Assembly (NCBI RefSeq): GCF_013359935.1 | Contig: NZ_JABMCB010000160.1 | Span: 62,001-126,000, forward strand | Origin: Paenibacillus xylanilyticus | Lineage (GTDB): Bacteria; Bacillota; Bacilli; Paenibacillales; Paenibacillaceae | Length of the DNA: 64,000 nt | Direction of reading: 5' to 3' | Shown here: in pieces, positions 44,782 to 53,631 of the stretch | Numbering within the stretch: position 1 is the first letter of the stretch | Layout of the letters: every line of letters begins with the position of its first letter | Notes under the pieces: generated by a model | Database searches by the model: none | The model's input: the letters and a program-made list of their open reading frames with translations, nothing else | Told to the model about the DNA's origin: nothing | Translations under genes and position numbers: made by a program

Positions 44782-46212
44782 AAGCCCGAATTTTCCAACC
44801 AAATTTGCCAAAATATCGATCTCATTTGTGACTTCATGGGAAACAGTTCCGATGTTGTGGTTCGTGAAATTGCGATCGGCAGCAACCACGCCGCACTTTT
44901 TTATTTGGATGGAATGACCGACATGCAGAAGGTACAGGACAACGTAATTCGTCCGCTGCATGAGTGCTCCTCTTCTGATGAGATCACGTTAACGTTCATA
45001 AAGGATGGCATTTTAGATGTCGGTGAAGCAAGTCTGATTCAGAGCTTTGAAGATGCGTTGGATCAAATCCTTTCGGGTGGAGTTCTTCTGTTATTGGACG
45101 GTATGAATGAGGGTTTGATCATTGCTTTGCCTGGATGGGAAGAACGCAGCATTACGGAATCGAAGGCGCAGCCTGTTATCAGAGGTCCGCAAGAATCGTT
45201 TACGGAAACGTTACGCACGAATACGACAATGGTTCGCCGCAGAGTGAAGGATACAAGAGTTAGGCTGACAAACGTCAAAGTTGGTCAAAAAACAAAGACG
45301 GACATTTCGGTCATGTATATGCATGGAATTGCTGATCAGGACATGGTGCAGAGCATGATATCCAGATTAAAGAACATGCGTGTAGATCGTGTACTTGAAG
45401 GTGAGTACCTCGAAGAATGTCTTGTTGAGAATAAACAGTTGACGATTTTCCCGATATTTTATAATTCAGATCGTCCTGATTCTATTGCAGCTGGAGTGAT
45501 GGAGGGAAAAATTGCGATATTTGTGGATGGAACTCCCTTCGTAATCCTTGCACCTGCGGTATTTGTTGATTTCATTCAATCCGCGGAGGATTACTATCAG
45601 TCCTATATTTACAGCAGTATTATTCGAATATTAAGGTACATCTGCCTGGCCATATGCATGTTGGCCCCTGCCATATATGTAGCGTTAACGACGTTTCATC
45701 AGGACATGATCCCAACGGTTCTATTGTTAAGTTTATCCGCGCAACGTGAAGGAGTACCATTTCCGGCATTTGTCGAAGCGATGATCATGGAGGTGATTTT
45801 TGAGATCCTGAGAGAGGCTGGTCTACGTATGCCACGGACGGTCGGTCAGGCAGTTTCCATCGTCGGATCCATTGTAATCGGCCAGGCAGCCGTAGAAGCA
45901 AACATCGTTTCGGCTGTTATGGTTATCGTTGTAGCCATTACTGCGATTTCCAGCTTTGTTATTCCCTCATATACGATGGCCATTCCAATCCGGATATTAC
46001 GGTTCGCTTTTATCGGACTAGCCGCGATGTTTGGGGTGTACGGATTGACTATTGGCCTTCTCATTCTCTTGGTACACTTGAATAGCCTTCATTCCTTCGG
46101 TGTACCGTATATGAGTCCATTCGCCAATTATAATTCGTCTAAGCAGAGGGATGCCATATTGCGTTTTCCATTTAGCAATAAAACAAATCAACACAAAAAA
46201 CAAAAGGAGTAA
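44779..46212 (+). CDS. Spore germination receptor subunit A (GerA family)
   Basis: 477 residues: a hydrophilic N-terminal half (about 1-260, with NVIRPLHECSSSDEITLTF and NVKVGQKTKTDISVMYMHG), then about five membrane segments (IRYICLAICMLAPAIYVALT; GQAVSIVGSIVIGQAAVEAN; FVIPSYTMAIPIRILRFAF). This is the GerAA fold of germinant receptors in the spore inner membrane. It is the first gene of a four-gene ger operon. A perfect hairpin covers its start codon and SD. Confidence 0.93.
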   Translation: MKPEFSNQICQNIDLICDFMGNSSDVVVREIAIGSNHAALFYLDGMTDMQKVQDNVIRPLHECSSSDEITLTFIKDGILDVGEASLIQSFEDALDQILSGGVLLLLDGMNEGLIIALPGWEERSITESKAQPVIRGPQESFTETLRTNTTMVRRRVKDTRVRLTNVKVGQKTKTDISVMYMHGIADQDMVQSMISRLKNMRVDRVLEGEYLEECLVENKQLTIFPIFYNSDRPDSIAAGVMEGKIAIFVDGTPFVILAPAVFVDFIQSAEDYYQSYIYSSIIRILRYICLAICMLAPAIYVALTTFHQDMIPTVLLLSLSAQREGVPFPAFVEAMIMEVIFEILREAGLRMPRTVGQAVSIVGSIVIGQAAVEANIVSAVMVIVVAITAISSFVIPSYTMAIPIRILRFAFIGLAAMFGVYGLTIGLLILLVHLNSLHSFGVPYMSPFANYNSSKQRDAILRFPFSNKTNQHKKQKE

Positions 46213-46217
46213 GCCCA

Positions 46218-47234
46218 ATGAACTCGTACCGATCTGCCATATTCACACTGATGATGTACACCTTGATGATGATCGTTGTTACGGGTTGTTGGAATAGTAA
46301 GGAATTAAACGAAATATCCGTTGTGATGGCTATGGGCATTGATACTGTAGATGACCAATATGAAATCAGTCTGCAAGTAGTTGACCCCTCACAAATGTCT
46401 CGTAATCGAGCTATGGAACGAACGCCGACGATCGTTTTCTCAAGCCGCGCCAATACGCTATTTGAAGCCCTTCGAAAACTCACAACGGAATCATCCCGGA
46501 AAATGTATTTGTCTCACTTGAAGTTTGTAATCTTTGGCGAGGAAACGGCAAAAAAGGGCATTAAGGAGCCGCTGGATTTTCTGTTCCGCGATCATGAAGT
46601 GCGGCCTGATTTTCATCTGGCCGTTGTCAGAGGGAGTTCGGCTAAGGAAGCCGTTACTTTTGTTGCTCCTACCGAGGTTTTGCCTGCTATGGATATGTAT
46701 AAAGCTTTGAATGTGTCCGAGAAAACATGGGCGCCCACTTCCGCAGTCAATGTTAAAGATATTTTGCAGCGTTTAACGAAAGAAGGCATAGAACCGGTTC
46801 TTACGGGTATTCGATTGCACAATTTAGAAAAAGGCCTGAGCACTGATAATGTGACCAAGTCACCTCAACATGTGAATTATTCATTTACCGGGATTGGCGT
46901 GTTTCAGGGTGACCGGCTGATCGGCTGGATGGACGAATCCAAAAGCAAAGCCTTTACCTACATATCCAACCGTGTTTCCAGTACAGTCTCTTCCATTAGT
47001 TGTCCGAATCAAAAAGGGACGTTTGCATTTGAAGTCATACGTAACAAAGTTAAAATTGTTCCACATATAAAGAATCACGAACCGCACATTACTCTTGTTG
47101 TGGATACAGAAGCCAACATTGGGGAGGTCGAATGCAAAGCAGACCTTATGGATGAGACGACGTTCAATGATTTTCAAGAAGCAGCCAGAAAGGAACAAGA
47201 AAAAATCTTGAAGGAAGGCATTCGGAATGCGTAG
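46218..47234 (+). CDS. Germination receptor subunit C (GerC), truncated by an amber codon
   Basis: 338 residues up to TAG at 47232-47234. The lipobox VVTGC (Cys about 24) fits the GerC lipoprotein family, as do NELNEISVVMAMGIDT-like KELNEISVVMAMGIDT and RKMYLSHLKFVIFGEE. The same frame continues after the TAG for 61 codons with the family's usual C-terminus (47235-47420), so the protein lost its last domain or the stop is read through. SD AAAGGAG precedes the ATG, 5 bp after gerA. Confidence 0.85.
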   Translation: MNSYRSAIFTLMMYTLMMIVVTGCWNSKELNEISVVMAMGIDTVDDQYEISLQVVDPSQMSRNRAMERTPTIVFSSRANTLFEALRKLTTESSRKMYLSHLKFVIFGEETAKKGIKEPLDFLFRDHEVRPDFHLAVVRGSSAKEAVTFVAPTEVLPAMDMYKALNVSEKTWAPTSAVNVKDILQRLTKEGIEPVLTGIRLHNLEKGLSTDNVTKSPQHVNYSFTGIGVFQGDRLIGWMDESKSKAFTYISNRVSSTVSSISCPNQKGTFAFEVIRNKVKIVPHIKNHEPHITLVVDTEANIGEVECKADLMDETTFNDFQEAARKEQEKILKEGIRNA

Positions 47235-47420
47235 CAGATCGGTTCGGATATATTCGGGTTTGGAGAAGTATTTCATCAAAAGTTTCCACATGAATGGCAT
47301 GAATGGAAAGCGGACTGGAAGCAAAAGTTTCAAACACTCGAGGTGAATCTTGATCTCCGCTATCATTTAAACCGTCTTGGAAAAATTACAAATCCTATGG
47401 ATTCGGATTCGCACAATTAG
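47235..47420 (+). pseudogene. C-terminal remainder of gerC, in frame after the TAG
   Basis: Reads QIGSDIFGFGEVFHQKFP then HEWKADWKQKFQTLEVN and NRLGKITNPM, exactly the conserved GerC end, to a natural TAG at 47418-47420. It has no start of its own. It marks a nonsense change in an otherwise intact gene, or a base error in the assembly. Confidence 0.85.
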
Positions 47421-47432
47421 GAGTGAACGTAT

Positions 47433-47660
47433 ATGCAGTATGTGATTCTTGTAGTTGTGATCCTTACCATGTCATATGAGTTTCGAAATTTGAAGGAGAA
47501 GCATTACATACGTGAGATCGTATATAGTTCGGTACTGTTGACTATAGGCGTTATATTGATCGTCCTGGAAATTGCCAACATGAAACTGCCGAGTCCACTG
47601 ATGGGTATTCGAATCCTATTTCAACCGGTAAGCCAGTTCTTTGTAAACATATTATCTTAG
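47433..47660 (+). CDS. Small membrane protein of the ger operon (GerD/KD-like, 75 aa)
   Basis: 75 residues with a first hydrophobic segment (MQYVILVVVILTMSYEF) and a second (YSSVLLTIGVILIVLEIAN). Two-TM proteins of this size, between the C and B genes, occur in many Bacillales ger operons as an accessory fourth subunit. SD AGGAG lies 9 nt before the ATG. The gene sits 12 bp after the gerC end and 11 bp before the gerB gene. Confidence 0.78.
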   Translation: MQYVILVVVILTMSYEFRNLKEKHYIREIVYSSVLLTIGVILIVLEIANMKLPSPLMGIRILFQPVSQFFVNILS

Positions 47661-47671
47661 GGGGTAATGGA

Positions 47672-48766
47672 GTGAATACCAAGTTGACCGTTCGACAGGC
47701 TATTACATGGTTTGCACTGTATCAAATCGGAAGCGCCTATCTAGTGCTCCCGGCTGCCCTTAGTTCTGTCGCTAAACAGGATGCTTGGCTTTCCATTCCT
47801 CTTTCCCTGCTGTTCCATCTGTTATTTATCCCGTTATATACCTCCATCGTCAGAAAAATGCAGGTAAGGTCCTTCGTGGAGTATCTCCGCTGTCTCTTCG
47901 GTCCTTTGGGCGGAACGATAGCCACCGTTTTCATAGTTTGTTACCCCTTTCTTGAGTGTGTCATGACGCTTCGAAACCTAGGCGACTTTGTCACGACATC
48001 CATTATGCCGGAAACTCCCTATGATGCCGTATATTTCATTATGCTTATAGCCGTTTATTTCGCCGTTAAGTCGGGTCCAGTTGTTATTGGCCGTTGTGCG
48101 GAGATTCTGTTCTTTTTCCTTCTAGCCTTGTTTCTATTGGTCAGGATTACTCTTCTTCCTGGGTCAGAGCCTAACAATCTGCTTCCTATTTTGGAAAATG
48201 GGTTGAAACCTGTCGTTCTCGCATCCATTAATTTATTGGCGTTTCCCTATTTGGAAGCGATCCTGTATCTTTTCTTTGCACATCACTTTTCGGATCCAAA
48301 ACAGTGGAGAAAGTCGGTGATAGCAAGTGCTTTGATTAGCGGAGTGATGTATTTTTTCATGGTTCTGCAAATCATCACAGTGATCAGCGCGGGTGTAGTG
48401 GCGGATTTGACGTTTCCCACATTTTTTATTGATCGAACCATCAGTATCGGCGAGTTTCTTCAACGATTTGAAATCATCCTTGCAGTGGTCTGGTTCGTTA
48501 CCATTTTCTTTCGACTTGCGCTGCTGCTGTATATTTCTTCGCAAGGACTTGCAGAGGCTTTTCGACTTCGAAGTGCTAACGCTCTGCTAGTTCCGCTGGT
48601 GCTGATTGTATTAGCTATGGCTGATTTCATTTGGCCAAACATTTCATTTATCATTGAGTTCAATCAAATATGGCCCTACTACGCCATGATCTTCGGCATT
48701 GTGTTCCCTATTGTGCTATGGTTGACTGGCAAGATGAGAGGATCATTAGACTCGATCAAAAAGTAG
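47672..48766 (+). CDS. Spore germination receptor subunit B (GerB, endospore permease)
   Basis: 364 residues with about ten membrane segments of the APC-like endospore permease family: TWFALYQIGSAYLVLPAALS in helix 1, FLECVMTLRNLGDFVTTSIM, and a C-terminal IWPYYAMIFGIVFPIVLWLT. GerB forms the germinant-binding channel-like part of the receptor. The GTG start has GGAG upstream. It is the last gene of the operon. Confidence 0.93.
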   Translation: MNTKLTVRQAITWFALYQIGSAYLVLPAALSSVAKQDAWLSIPLSLLFHLLFIPLYTSIVRKMQVRSFVEYLRCLFGPLGGTIATVFIVCYPFLECVMTLRNLGDFVTTSIMPETPYDAVYFIMLIAVYFAVKSGPVVIGRCAEILFFFLLALFLLVRITLLPGSEPNNLLPILENGLKPVVLASINLLAFPYLEAILYLFFAHHFSDPKQWRKSVIASALISGVMYFFMVLQIITVISAGVVADLTFPTFFIDRTISIGEFLQRFEIILAVVWFVTIFFRLALLLYISSQGLAEAFRLRSANALLVPLVLIVLAMADFIWPNISFIIEFNQIWPYYAMIFGIVFPIVLWLTGKMRGSLDSIKK

Positions 48767-48777
48767 AGCAAGTAAAA

Positions 48778-48813
48778 TACCCTGTATGCGGAGTGATCCG
48801 CAAGCAGGGTAAT
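48778..48813 (-). terminator. Hairpin between gerB and the convergent G/P-rich gene
   Basis: ACCCTGTATGCGG and CCGCAAGCAGGGT form a stem around AGTGAT. The minus strand continues TATTTTACTT, so it fits best as the terminator of the minus-strand gene. Confidence 0.55.
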
Positions 48814-48819
48814 GAAGTA

Positions 48820-49221
48820 CTAAAAACAGCTAAACGAACTGATTCGCTGCAGATCAATGCCGCTGTACAGCCAGAAGAAACCATTCCAACGGAAGCCAGC
48901 CACCGAATTTCTGCCGACAAATACCGGATACATCCAGAAGCCGGGCCCCTGATTCGGCCATATATACGTGTAGCGGAACAGACAACCGGATATTGCTCTC
49001 GGATCTACTGCAAACAACGAAGGGGATTGCTGTGGAATGAATGAAGGTGGTGGCCCAGGGGGGGGCTGCACACCTTGGGGTCCGCCGCCTCCGCCTCCAG
49101 GGAACGATGGAGGACCAGGTGTTCCTCCGGGACCGCCAGGACCACCTGGTCCGAAAATCCCTCCAGGACCTCCAGGTCCACCAAATCCTCCGCCGGGTCC
49201 AAAAGGGGGTAAAAATGTCAT
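48820..49221 (-). CDS. Glycine/proline-rich small protein with conserved aromatic C-terminus
   Basis: 133 residues. The N-terminal half is built of GPGG and GGPGG repeats (about 8-55) and the C-terminal half is aromatic with a conserved-looking core (FRYTYIWPNQGPGFWMYP, then VGRNSVAGFRWNGFFWLY and two flanking Cys). Proteins of this design are common in Bacillales and are often spore- or surface-associated; the function is not established. AGGAGTG lies upstream of the ATG. The opposite strand is also open through the repeat, an effect of its composition. Confidence 0.7.
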   Translation of the reverse strand: MTFLPPFGPGGGFGGPGGPGGIFGPGGPGGPGGTPGPPSFPGGGGGGPQGVQPPPGPPPSFIPQQSPSLFAVDPRAISGCLFRYTYIWPNQGPGFWMYPVFVGRNSVAGFRWNGFFWLYSGIDLQRISSFSCF

Positions 49222-49262
49222 ACAGCATCACTCCTGTTCATTAGTCTGGTGTATAGTATGTA

Positions 49263-49377
49263 GGCATTTGAGCAGGGGGAATGGGTGAGAGCCCATTGAT
49301 GGCCGTAAATTAGTGGCTTTTTGGAAATAGGATCAGGATTCACTAAGTGAATACTTTTCCATCTGGTAAGTAACATT
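49263..49377 (+). ncRNA. Candidate small RNA ending at a strong terminator
   Basis: A gene-free stretch upstream of a clear terminator with no plus-strand gene before it for 500 bp. Inside are stems AATGGG-TGAGA-GCCCATT (near 49280) and ATTCAC-TAA-GTGAAT (near 49338). No promoter is obvious. It could be an independent small RNA or a leader fragment; it matches no class I know. Confidence 0.3.
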
Positions 49378-49402
49378 ACACCTCATAAGAGGTGTTTTTT
49401 AT
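49378..49402 (+). terminator. Intrinsic terminator with no upstream gene
   Basis: ACACCTC and GAGGTGT pair around ATAA, followed by TTTTTATTTT. No plus-strand coding sequence ends nearby. Confidence 0.8.
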
Positions 49403-49453
49403 TTTCATTATTTCGAAGTGCAGAAAATTTTGGAAAGTGTACTTAAAACTTTA

Positions 49454-49505
49454 TTGACATGACACCGATAGGTGTCGTATAATCAAATCGACACTAAATG
49501 GTGTC
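49454..49505 (+). promoter_or_regulatory. Promoter with paired operators of ArsR paralogue 2
   Basis: The -35 TTGACA (49454-49459), an 18-bp spacer and a perfect -10 TATAAT (49478-49483). Operator A, GACACCGATAGGTGTC (49461-49476), is a perfect dyad in the spacer. Operator B, GACACTAAATGGTGTC (49490-49505), lies 29 bp downstream, over the expected transcription start. Confidence 0.85.
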
Positions 49506-49662
49506 CAAATGAGAAAAGGTAGCAGCGGCTATGCTGCTCTAAATATTGCATCTTGGGCGCTGCGACCAAAAAGCCGCAAGCTATAGAGAGGCAGGAGATC
49601 AACAATTGTCCCTCCGGATCACCATCCATATTTATCCATAGTGAAGATTGGAGGGGAGTGGT

Positions 49663-49992
49663 ATGAGCGAGAACAAGCAATCACGGGATGTTTTTGTCGC
49701 CATAGCCGATCCAACCAGGCGCCAACTTATGCAGCTGTTAGCTCAAGCAGAGGAAGTACCGCTTCATGAATTAACGGCACGGTTTTCCATGGGCCGAACA
49801 GCGGTATCCAAGCATTTGAACATCCTGAAAGAGGCTGGTCTGGTTGTTGATCGAAAGGTCGGCAGAGAAACGCGGTTTAGGCTAAACGCCTCTCCACTTA
49901 GAGAAGTTGAAAATTGGTTGGCTTTTTACAGCAAGTTCTGGAGTATAAATATGATGTGCTTGGACCAACTATTAGAGGAGGAAGAAGAATGA
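49663..49992 (+). CDS. ArsR-family repressor (SdpR-like), paralogue 2
   Basis: 109 residues, about 80% identical by eye to the ArsR at 25065: SRDVFVAIADPTRRQLMQLL, FSMGRTAVSKHLNILKEAGL and RKVGRETRFRLNASPLREVE. There are no metal ligands. The ATG at 49663 follows GGAGGGG and is preferred to the longer frame. Its TGA overlaps the ATG of the broken SRPBCC gene (ATGA), the usual ArsR-AHSA1 arrangement. Two perfect or near-perfect dyads in its promoter predict strong autorepression. Confidence 0.92.
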   Translation: MSENKQSRDVFVAIADPTRRQLMQLLAQAEEVPLHELTARFSMGRTAVSKHLNILKEAGLVVDRKVGRETRFRLNASPLREVENWLAFYSKFWSINMMCLDQLLEEEEE

Positions 49993-50404
49993 GTTTAACA
50001 TAGGAATTGGATTATCAGTATAAGCATCGGTCGAGAAGCTGTGGTCAGCCTTAACTGATTCAAACAAGCTTGCCAAATGGATGGCCAACATCCATACCGG
50101 TCAAGGAATGGTTAATGATTTTAAACCGGTCGTTGGACATCGTTTTCAATTCCGCACGCAGGCTACGGAGTACTGGAATGGAATTATTGAAGGTGAAGTA
50201 CTGATCGTGGACGAACCTCACCGGTTATCCTATACTTGGGAGAGCGGTGAGAAGCATACGATTACCTGCACACTACAGGACCTAGGAGATGGAAAGGTTA
50301 ACCTTCACCTCGAACAAACTGGAATCTCTAACGCTCAGGCACTGGGTGGAGCTAAGTATGGCTGGAGTAAATGGTGCGACGAGCTTGAAAAGATCTTGGC
50401 CTAA
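49989..50404 (+). pseudogene. SRPBCC/AHSA1-domain protein, disrupted near the N-terminus
   Basis: Starts with ATG within the ArsR stop. Codon 5 is TAG (50001-50003), and one base is missing near 50022, after which the original protein continues as ASVEKLWSALTDSNKLAKWM and runs to 50404. The C-terminal 100 or so residues are intact (TEYWNGIIEGEVLIVDEPHR; GWSKWCDELEKILA). AHSA1-like proteins bind hydrophobic ligands or act as the ArsR's partner. Two separate lesions suggest real decay rather than a single sequencing error. A downstream ATG at 50081 could start a truncated form without an evident SD. Confidence 0.85.
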
Positions 50405-50497
50405 TTGAAAATGGAGGATAAGCATATATTTTTAAGCTTATGCTTGTCCTTTATTCTGAACCATGGATTATAACCAAAAGTATCAGGGGGTAATTTT

Positions 50498-51091
50498 ATG
50501 TTGAAAGGTGAAAGAAATACGAAGATTGATCCTTATTTTAACAAGCTTAAGAACTGGAAAGAAGAATTCGAGCTGTTGCGTGAGATCGTACTTGACTGCG
50601 GACTGACGGAGGAGTTCAAGTGGATGCATCCCTGTTATACATATGACAACAAAAACATCGTTTTAATTCATGGTTTCAAGGATTACTGTGCACTGCTGTT
50701 TCATAAAGGAGCCTTGTTGAAGGATCCGCACGGAATCCTGATTCAACAAACGGAGAATGTTCAGGCAGCCAGGCAGATTCGGTTCACCAATGTTCAAACG
50801 ATAGATGAAATGCAGCTGATGATCAAGGCTTATATTGATGAAGCCGTTGAAGTTGAGAAATCCGGTCTGGAAGTGGAATTTAAAAAGCACTCGGAATTCA
50901 CCATTCCTGAAGAGCTGGCTAATAAATTCGTAGAAATCCCTGACTTGAAAACGGCTTTTGAGGGATTGACGCCGGGGCGGCAACGAGCGTATATCATGCA
51001 TTTTTCTTCACCCAAACAATCCAAAACTCGTGAGTCAAGAGTCGAAAAATATATCCCTCATATCCTTGATGGGAAAGGATTAAATGACTAG
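50498..51091 (+). CDS. YdeI-like DUF1801 / OmdA-family protein
   Basis: 197 residues. The N-terminal DUF1801 fold (about 1-120) has EEFKWMHPCYTYDNKNIVLI and DYCALLFHKGALL. The C-terminal part carries GLTPGRQRAYIMHFSSPKQS, the signature of the YdeI/OmpD-associated (bacteriocin-protection) group. The biochemical function is unknown. SD AGGGGG precedes the ATG by 7 nt. Confidence 0.87.
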   Translation: MLKGERNTKIDPYFNKLKNWKEEFELLREIVLDCGLTEEFKWMHPCYTYDNKNIVLIHGFKDYCALLFHKGALLKDPHGILIQQTENVQAARQIRFTNVQTIDEMQLMIKAYIDEAVEVEKSGLEVEFKKHSEFTIPEELANKFVEIPDLKTAFEGLTPGRQRAYIMHFSSPKQSKTRESRVEKYIPHILDGKGLND

Positions 51092-51187
51092 ATGTGAAAC
51101 AGCAGAGAAGCGATGGTTCAGCCTTGAGCCCTCGCTCTATTTTTACTTTCTTGTGCACAACATTGACTTTGTCATTTTGGTATTATA

Positions 51188-51207
51188 ATATAAGCATGCA
51201 CTTATAT
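51188..51207. promoter_or_regulatory. arsR operator
   Basis: ATATAAGCATGCACTTATAT is an inverted repeat (ATATAAG/CTTATAT, 7-bp arms) directly after the -10 TATAAT, overlapping the transcription start of arsRBC. It suits an arsenic-responsive ArsR. Confidence 0.6.
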
Positions 51208-51226
51208 GCAGAGAGGAGAACATGTG

Positions 51227-51553
51227 ATGAATTCTATTCAAGAAGCATCTGATAAGCTAAAATTGCTGGGCGATAAAACACGTCTAACGATATTATCACT
51301 CCTCCAAGAACGTGAATGGTGCGTATGTGAATTTGTTGACATTCTGGGCATGTCTCAACCTGGAATCAGTCAACATTTGCGTAAGTTAAAGGATCAAGGC
51401 CTGGTTAAAGAGAGCAAACGGGGACAATGGGTATATTACGCTTTGAATGTAGAGGAAACTCCTTACATTAAGTCCGTTTTGGAATTTATGCCAGACTCGG
51501 CAGCCATTCTTAAGTCTTTAAATAAAGAGGGCATTTCATCAGGGTGTAAATAA
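51227..51553 (+). CDS. arsR: Arsenic-responsive ArsR repressor
   Basis: 108 residues of the ArsR winged-HTH family. The metalloid site CVC (Cys32, Cys34 in EWCVCEF) sits in the alpha3 helix region, with LGMSQPGISQHLRKLKDQGL as the recognition helix. A further Cys lies near the C-terminus. It should release the operator when As(III) binds. The ATG at 51227 follows GAGAGGAGA; the longer frame starts within the operator. It leads an arsRBC operon. Confidence 0.94.
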   Translation: MNSIQEASDKLKLLGDKTRLTILSLLQEREWCVCEFVDILGMSQPGISQHLRKLKDQGLVKESKRGQWVYYALNVEETPYIKSVLEFMPDSAAILKSLNKEGISSGCK

Positions 51554-51622
51554 TTTTTCTGCACAATATATAAGTATATTATTATATACAAATATAAAAG
51601 ATAATAAACGGATAGGGGGTGT

Positions 51623-52924
51623 ATGTGTTTGTTTGCTACGCTTCTTGCGAGCACTATATTTTTGATAACCCTAGTTCTTGTCATTTGGCAACCTAGAAAC
51701 CTGTCCATTGGTTGGTCTGCTTGCGGTGGAGCGATTCTCGCTTTACTTGTGGGTGTAGTCACTTTCAAGGATGTATGGGATGTTACACAAATCGTCTGGA
51801 ACGCCACACTTGCTTTTGTTGCAATCATTCTGATTTCGTTGATTCTGGATCGGATTGGATTTTTTGAGTGGGCTGCTTTACATATGGCGAAGGCGTCACA
51901 TGGCAACGGTGTCCGAATGTTTGTATACGTATCGATTCTGGGAGCGATCGTTTCCGCTTTCTTTGCCAACGACGGAGGAGCGTTGATTCTGACGCCGATA
52001 GTTCTGGCTATGGTTAGAGCACTTCACTTTGATGAGAAAAAAGTATTCCCATTTATCATCGCCAGCGGATTTATTGCAGATTCGACATCCTTGCCACTTG
52101 TTGTAAGTAACCTGGTCAACATTGTCTCTGCTGATTTCTTTGGTATTACCTTTATGGAGTACGCAGGGAAAATGTTCATTCCGAATCTGTTCTCACTGGT
52201 TGCAAGTATAGGCGTGCTGTATCTCTTTTTCAGAAAAAGTATTCCGAAACGCTTTGATGCCAGCGAATTGAAAGCTCCCGTAACGGCCATCAAGGATATG
52301 AAGATGTTTCGGTTGTCGTGGGTGGTCTTGAGCGTTCTGCTTATAGGATACTTCGCGAGTGAATTTATAGGACTTCCTGTATCCCTTATTGCGGGTGTTG
52401 TTGCAATGTTCTTCCTGTTCATGGCTTCCCGAAGTTCTGCTGTACCGACCACATCGGTCGTGAAGGAAGCACCTTGGGCCATCGTATTCTTTTCAATCGG
52501 TATGTATGTTGTCATCTATGGCCTGCGTAATGTTGGTCTGACGGATCTGCTGGCCGTAGCGATCCAGGCTGTGGCCGATCAGGGATTGTTTGCTGCAACC
52601 CTTGGTATGGGTTTTATTGCTGCAATTATTTCATCCCTGATGAACAATATGCCTACCGTGTTGATTGATGCTCTAGCCATTGATGCGACAACGGCTACGG
52701 GGACTGTTCGGGAGGCGCTCATCTATGCCAATATCATTGGATCGGACTTAGGTCCAAAGATTACCCCCATTGGTTCACTTGCGACCCTGCTCTGGCTTCA
52801 TGTGCTTAGCACCAAAGGTGTCAAAATCTCATGGGGCACTTACTTTAAGACAGGCATCATTATAACGGTACCAACTCTGTTTATTACGCTAGTGGGACTG
52901 TATCTGTGGTTAAGCATTATCTAA
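51623..52924 (+). CDS. arsB: Arsenite efflux permease ArsB
   Basis: 433 residues with about twelve membrane segments of the ArsB/NhaD superfamily: [40 protein letters not shown] and [18 protein letters not shown], including the anion-pathway NDG and NNMP motifs. It exports As(OH)3 or Sb(OH)3. The ATG at 51623 has AGGGGGT upstream with tight spacing. It is followed by arsC 25 bp later. Confidence 0.94.
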   Translation: MCLFATLLASTIFLITLVLVIWQPRNLSIGWSACGGAILALLVGVVTFKDVWDVTQIVWNATLAFVAIILISLILDRIGFFEWAALHMAKASHGNGVRMFVYVSILGAIVSAFFANDGGALILTPIVLAMVRALHFDEKKVFPFIIASGFIADSTSLPLVVSNLVNIVSADFFGITFMEYAGKMFIPNLFSLVASIGVLYLFFRKSIPKRFDASELKAPVTAIKDMKMFRLSWVVLSVLLIGYFASEFIGLPVSLIAGVVAMFFLFMASRSSAVPTTSVVKEAPWAIVFFSIGMYVVIYGLRNVGLTDLLAVAIQAVADQGLFAATLGMGFIAAIISSLMNNMPTVLIDALAIDATTATGTVREALIYANIIGSDLGPKITPIGSLATLLWLHVLSTKGVKISWGTYFKTGIIITVPTLFITLVGLYLWLSII

Positions 52925-52949
52925 TTCAAACTACGAGGAGACGATAGAC

Positions 52950-53369
52950 ATGACCAAAAAAACACTTTACTTTTTATGTACAGGTAACTCTTGCCGGAGC
53001 CAAATGGCCGAAGGCTGGGCCAAAAAATACCTTAGTGACGAATGGAACATTTATAGCGCAGGAATCGAGGCACATGGCCTAAATCCCAAAGCGGTAGCAG
53101 CCATGAAGGAAGTTGGTCTGGATATTTCCAGTCAAACTTCAGACATGATTGACTCCGAATTGCTGAACAACGCAGATTTCGTCGTTACCCTATGTGGGGA
53201 CGCAGCAGATAAATGTCCAATGACTCCTCCACAAGTGAAGCGGGAACACTGGGGTTTCGATGACCCTGCAAAAGCACAAGGCACTGATGAACAGAAATGG
53301 ACCGTTTTCCAAAGGGTACGTGACCAGATTGGAGAACGGATTAAAACCTTTGCTGAAACCGGCAAATAG
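52950..53369 (+). CDS. arsC: Thioredoxin-coupled arsenate reductase ArsC
   Basis: 139 residues, low-molecular-weight phosphatase fold. The P-loop is [15 protein letters not shown] with catalytic Cys10; the shuttle cysteines Cys82 and Cys89 lie in [12 protein letters not shown]. This is the pI258/B. subtilis-type enzyme that reduces arsenate to arsenite for ArsB export. SD CGAGGAGAC precedes the ATG. Confidence 0.96.
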   Translation: MTKKTLYFLCTGNSCRSQMAEGWAKKYLSDEWNIYSAGIEAHGLNPKAVAAMKEVGLDISSQTSDMIDSELLNNADFVVTLCGDAADKCPMTPPQVKREHWGFDDPAKAQGTDEQKWTVFQRVRDQIGERIKTFAETGK

Positions 53370-53430
53370 GGTGACGGCTTGTTCATGTGTTGGATTTTTC
53401 AAATGAAGCATCAGAATTGAAAGCAATGAT

Positions 53431-53457
53431 AAGCCGCTATTTTAGCGGCTTTTTTTC
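53431..53457 (+). terminator. Intrinsic terminator of arsRBC
   Basis: AAGCCGCTA and TAGCGGCTT form a perfect 9-bp stem, followed by TTTTTT. Confidence 0.9.
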
Positions 53458-53631
53458 TGTTATGAATGCAGGATTTGGAAGTCTTCTAGTATAAAATTCT
53501 TTTCGTTTGACGAAACAGTACAGAAGGATCAAGGTAAAGGAAAATGTCCTTCATGCGGCGAAAAATTTGTCAAAACGGTGATAATTATTATAGACTGTAT
53601 TTTATGAGTTCTTGTCCAAGGGGGAAAATGA

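Noticed and set aside
48670-49044. 124-residue plus-strand frame overlapping the end of gerB
   Set aside because: It overlaps gerB in another frame and is antisense to the G/P-rich gene; no SD and no recognisable protein.
49037-49288. Collagen-like (GPP) open frame on the plus strand opposite the G/P-rich gene
   Set aside because: It has no Shine-Dalgarno sequence and arises from the repeat composition. The minus-strand frame has AGGAGTG and a well-formed aromatic C-terminus.
51573-51588. AT-rich palindrome GTATATTATTATATAC between arsR and arsB
   Set aside because: It is nearly pure AT in an AT-rich gap and differs from the arsR operator, so chance is likely.
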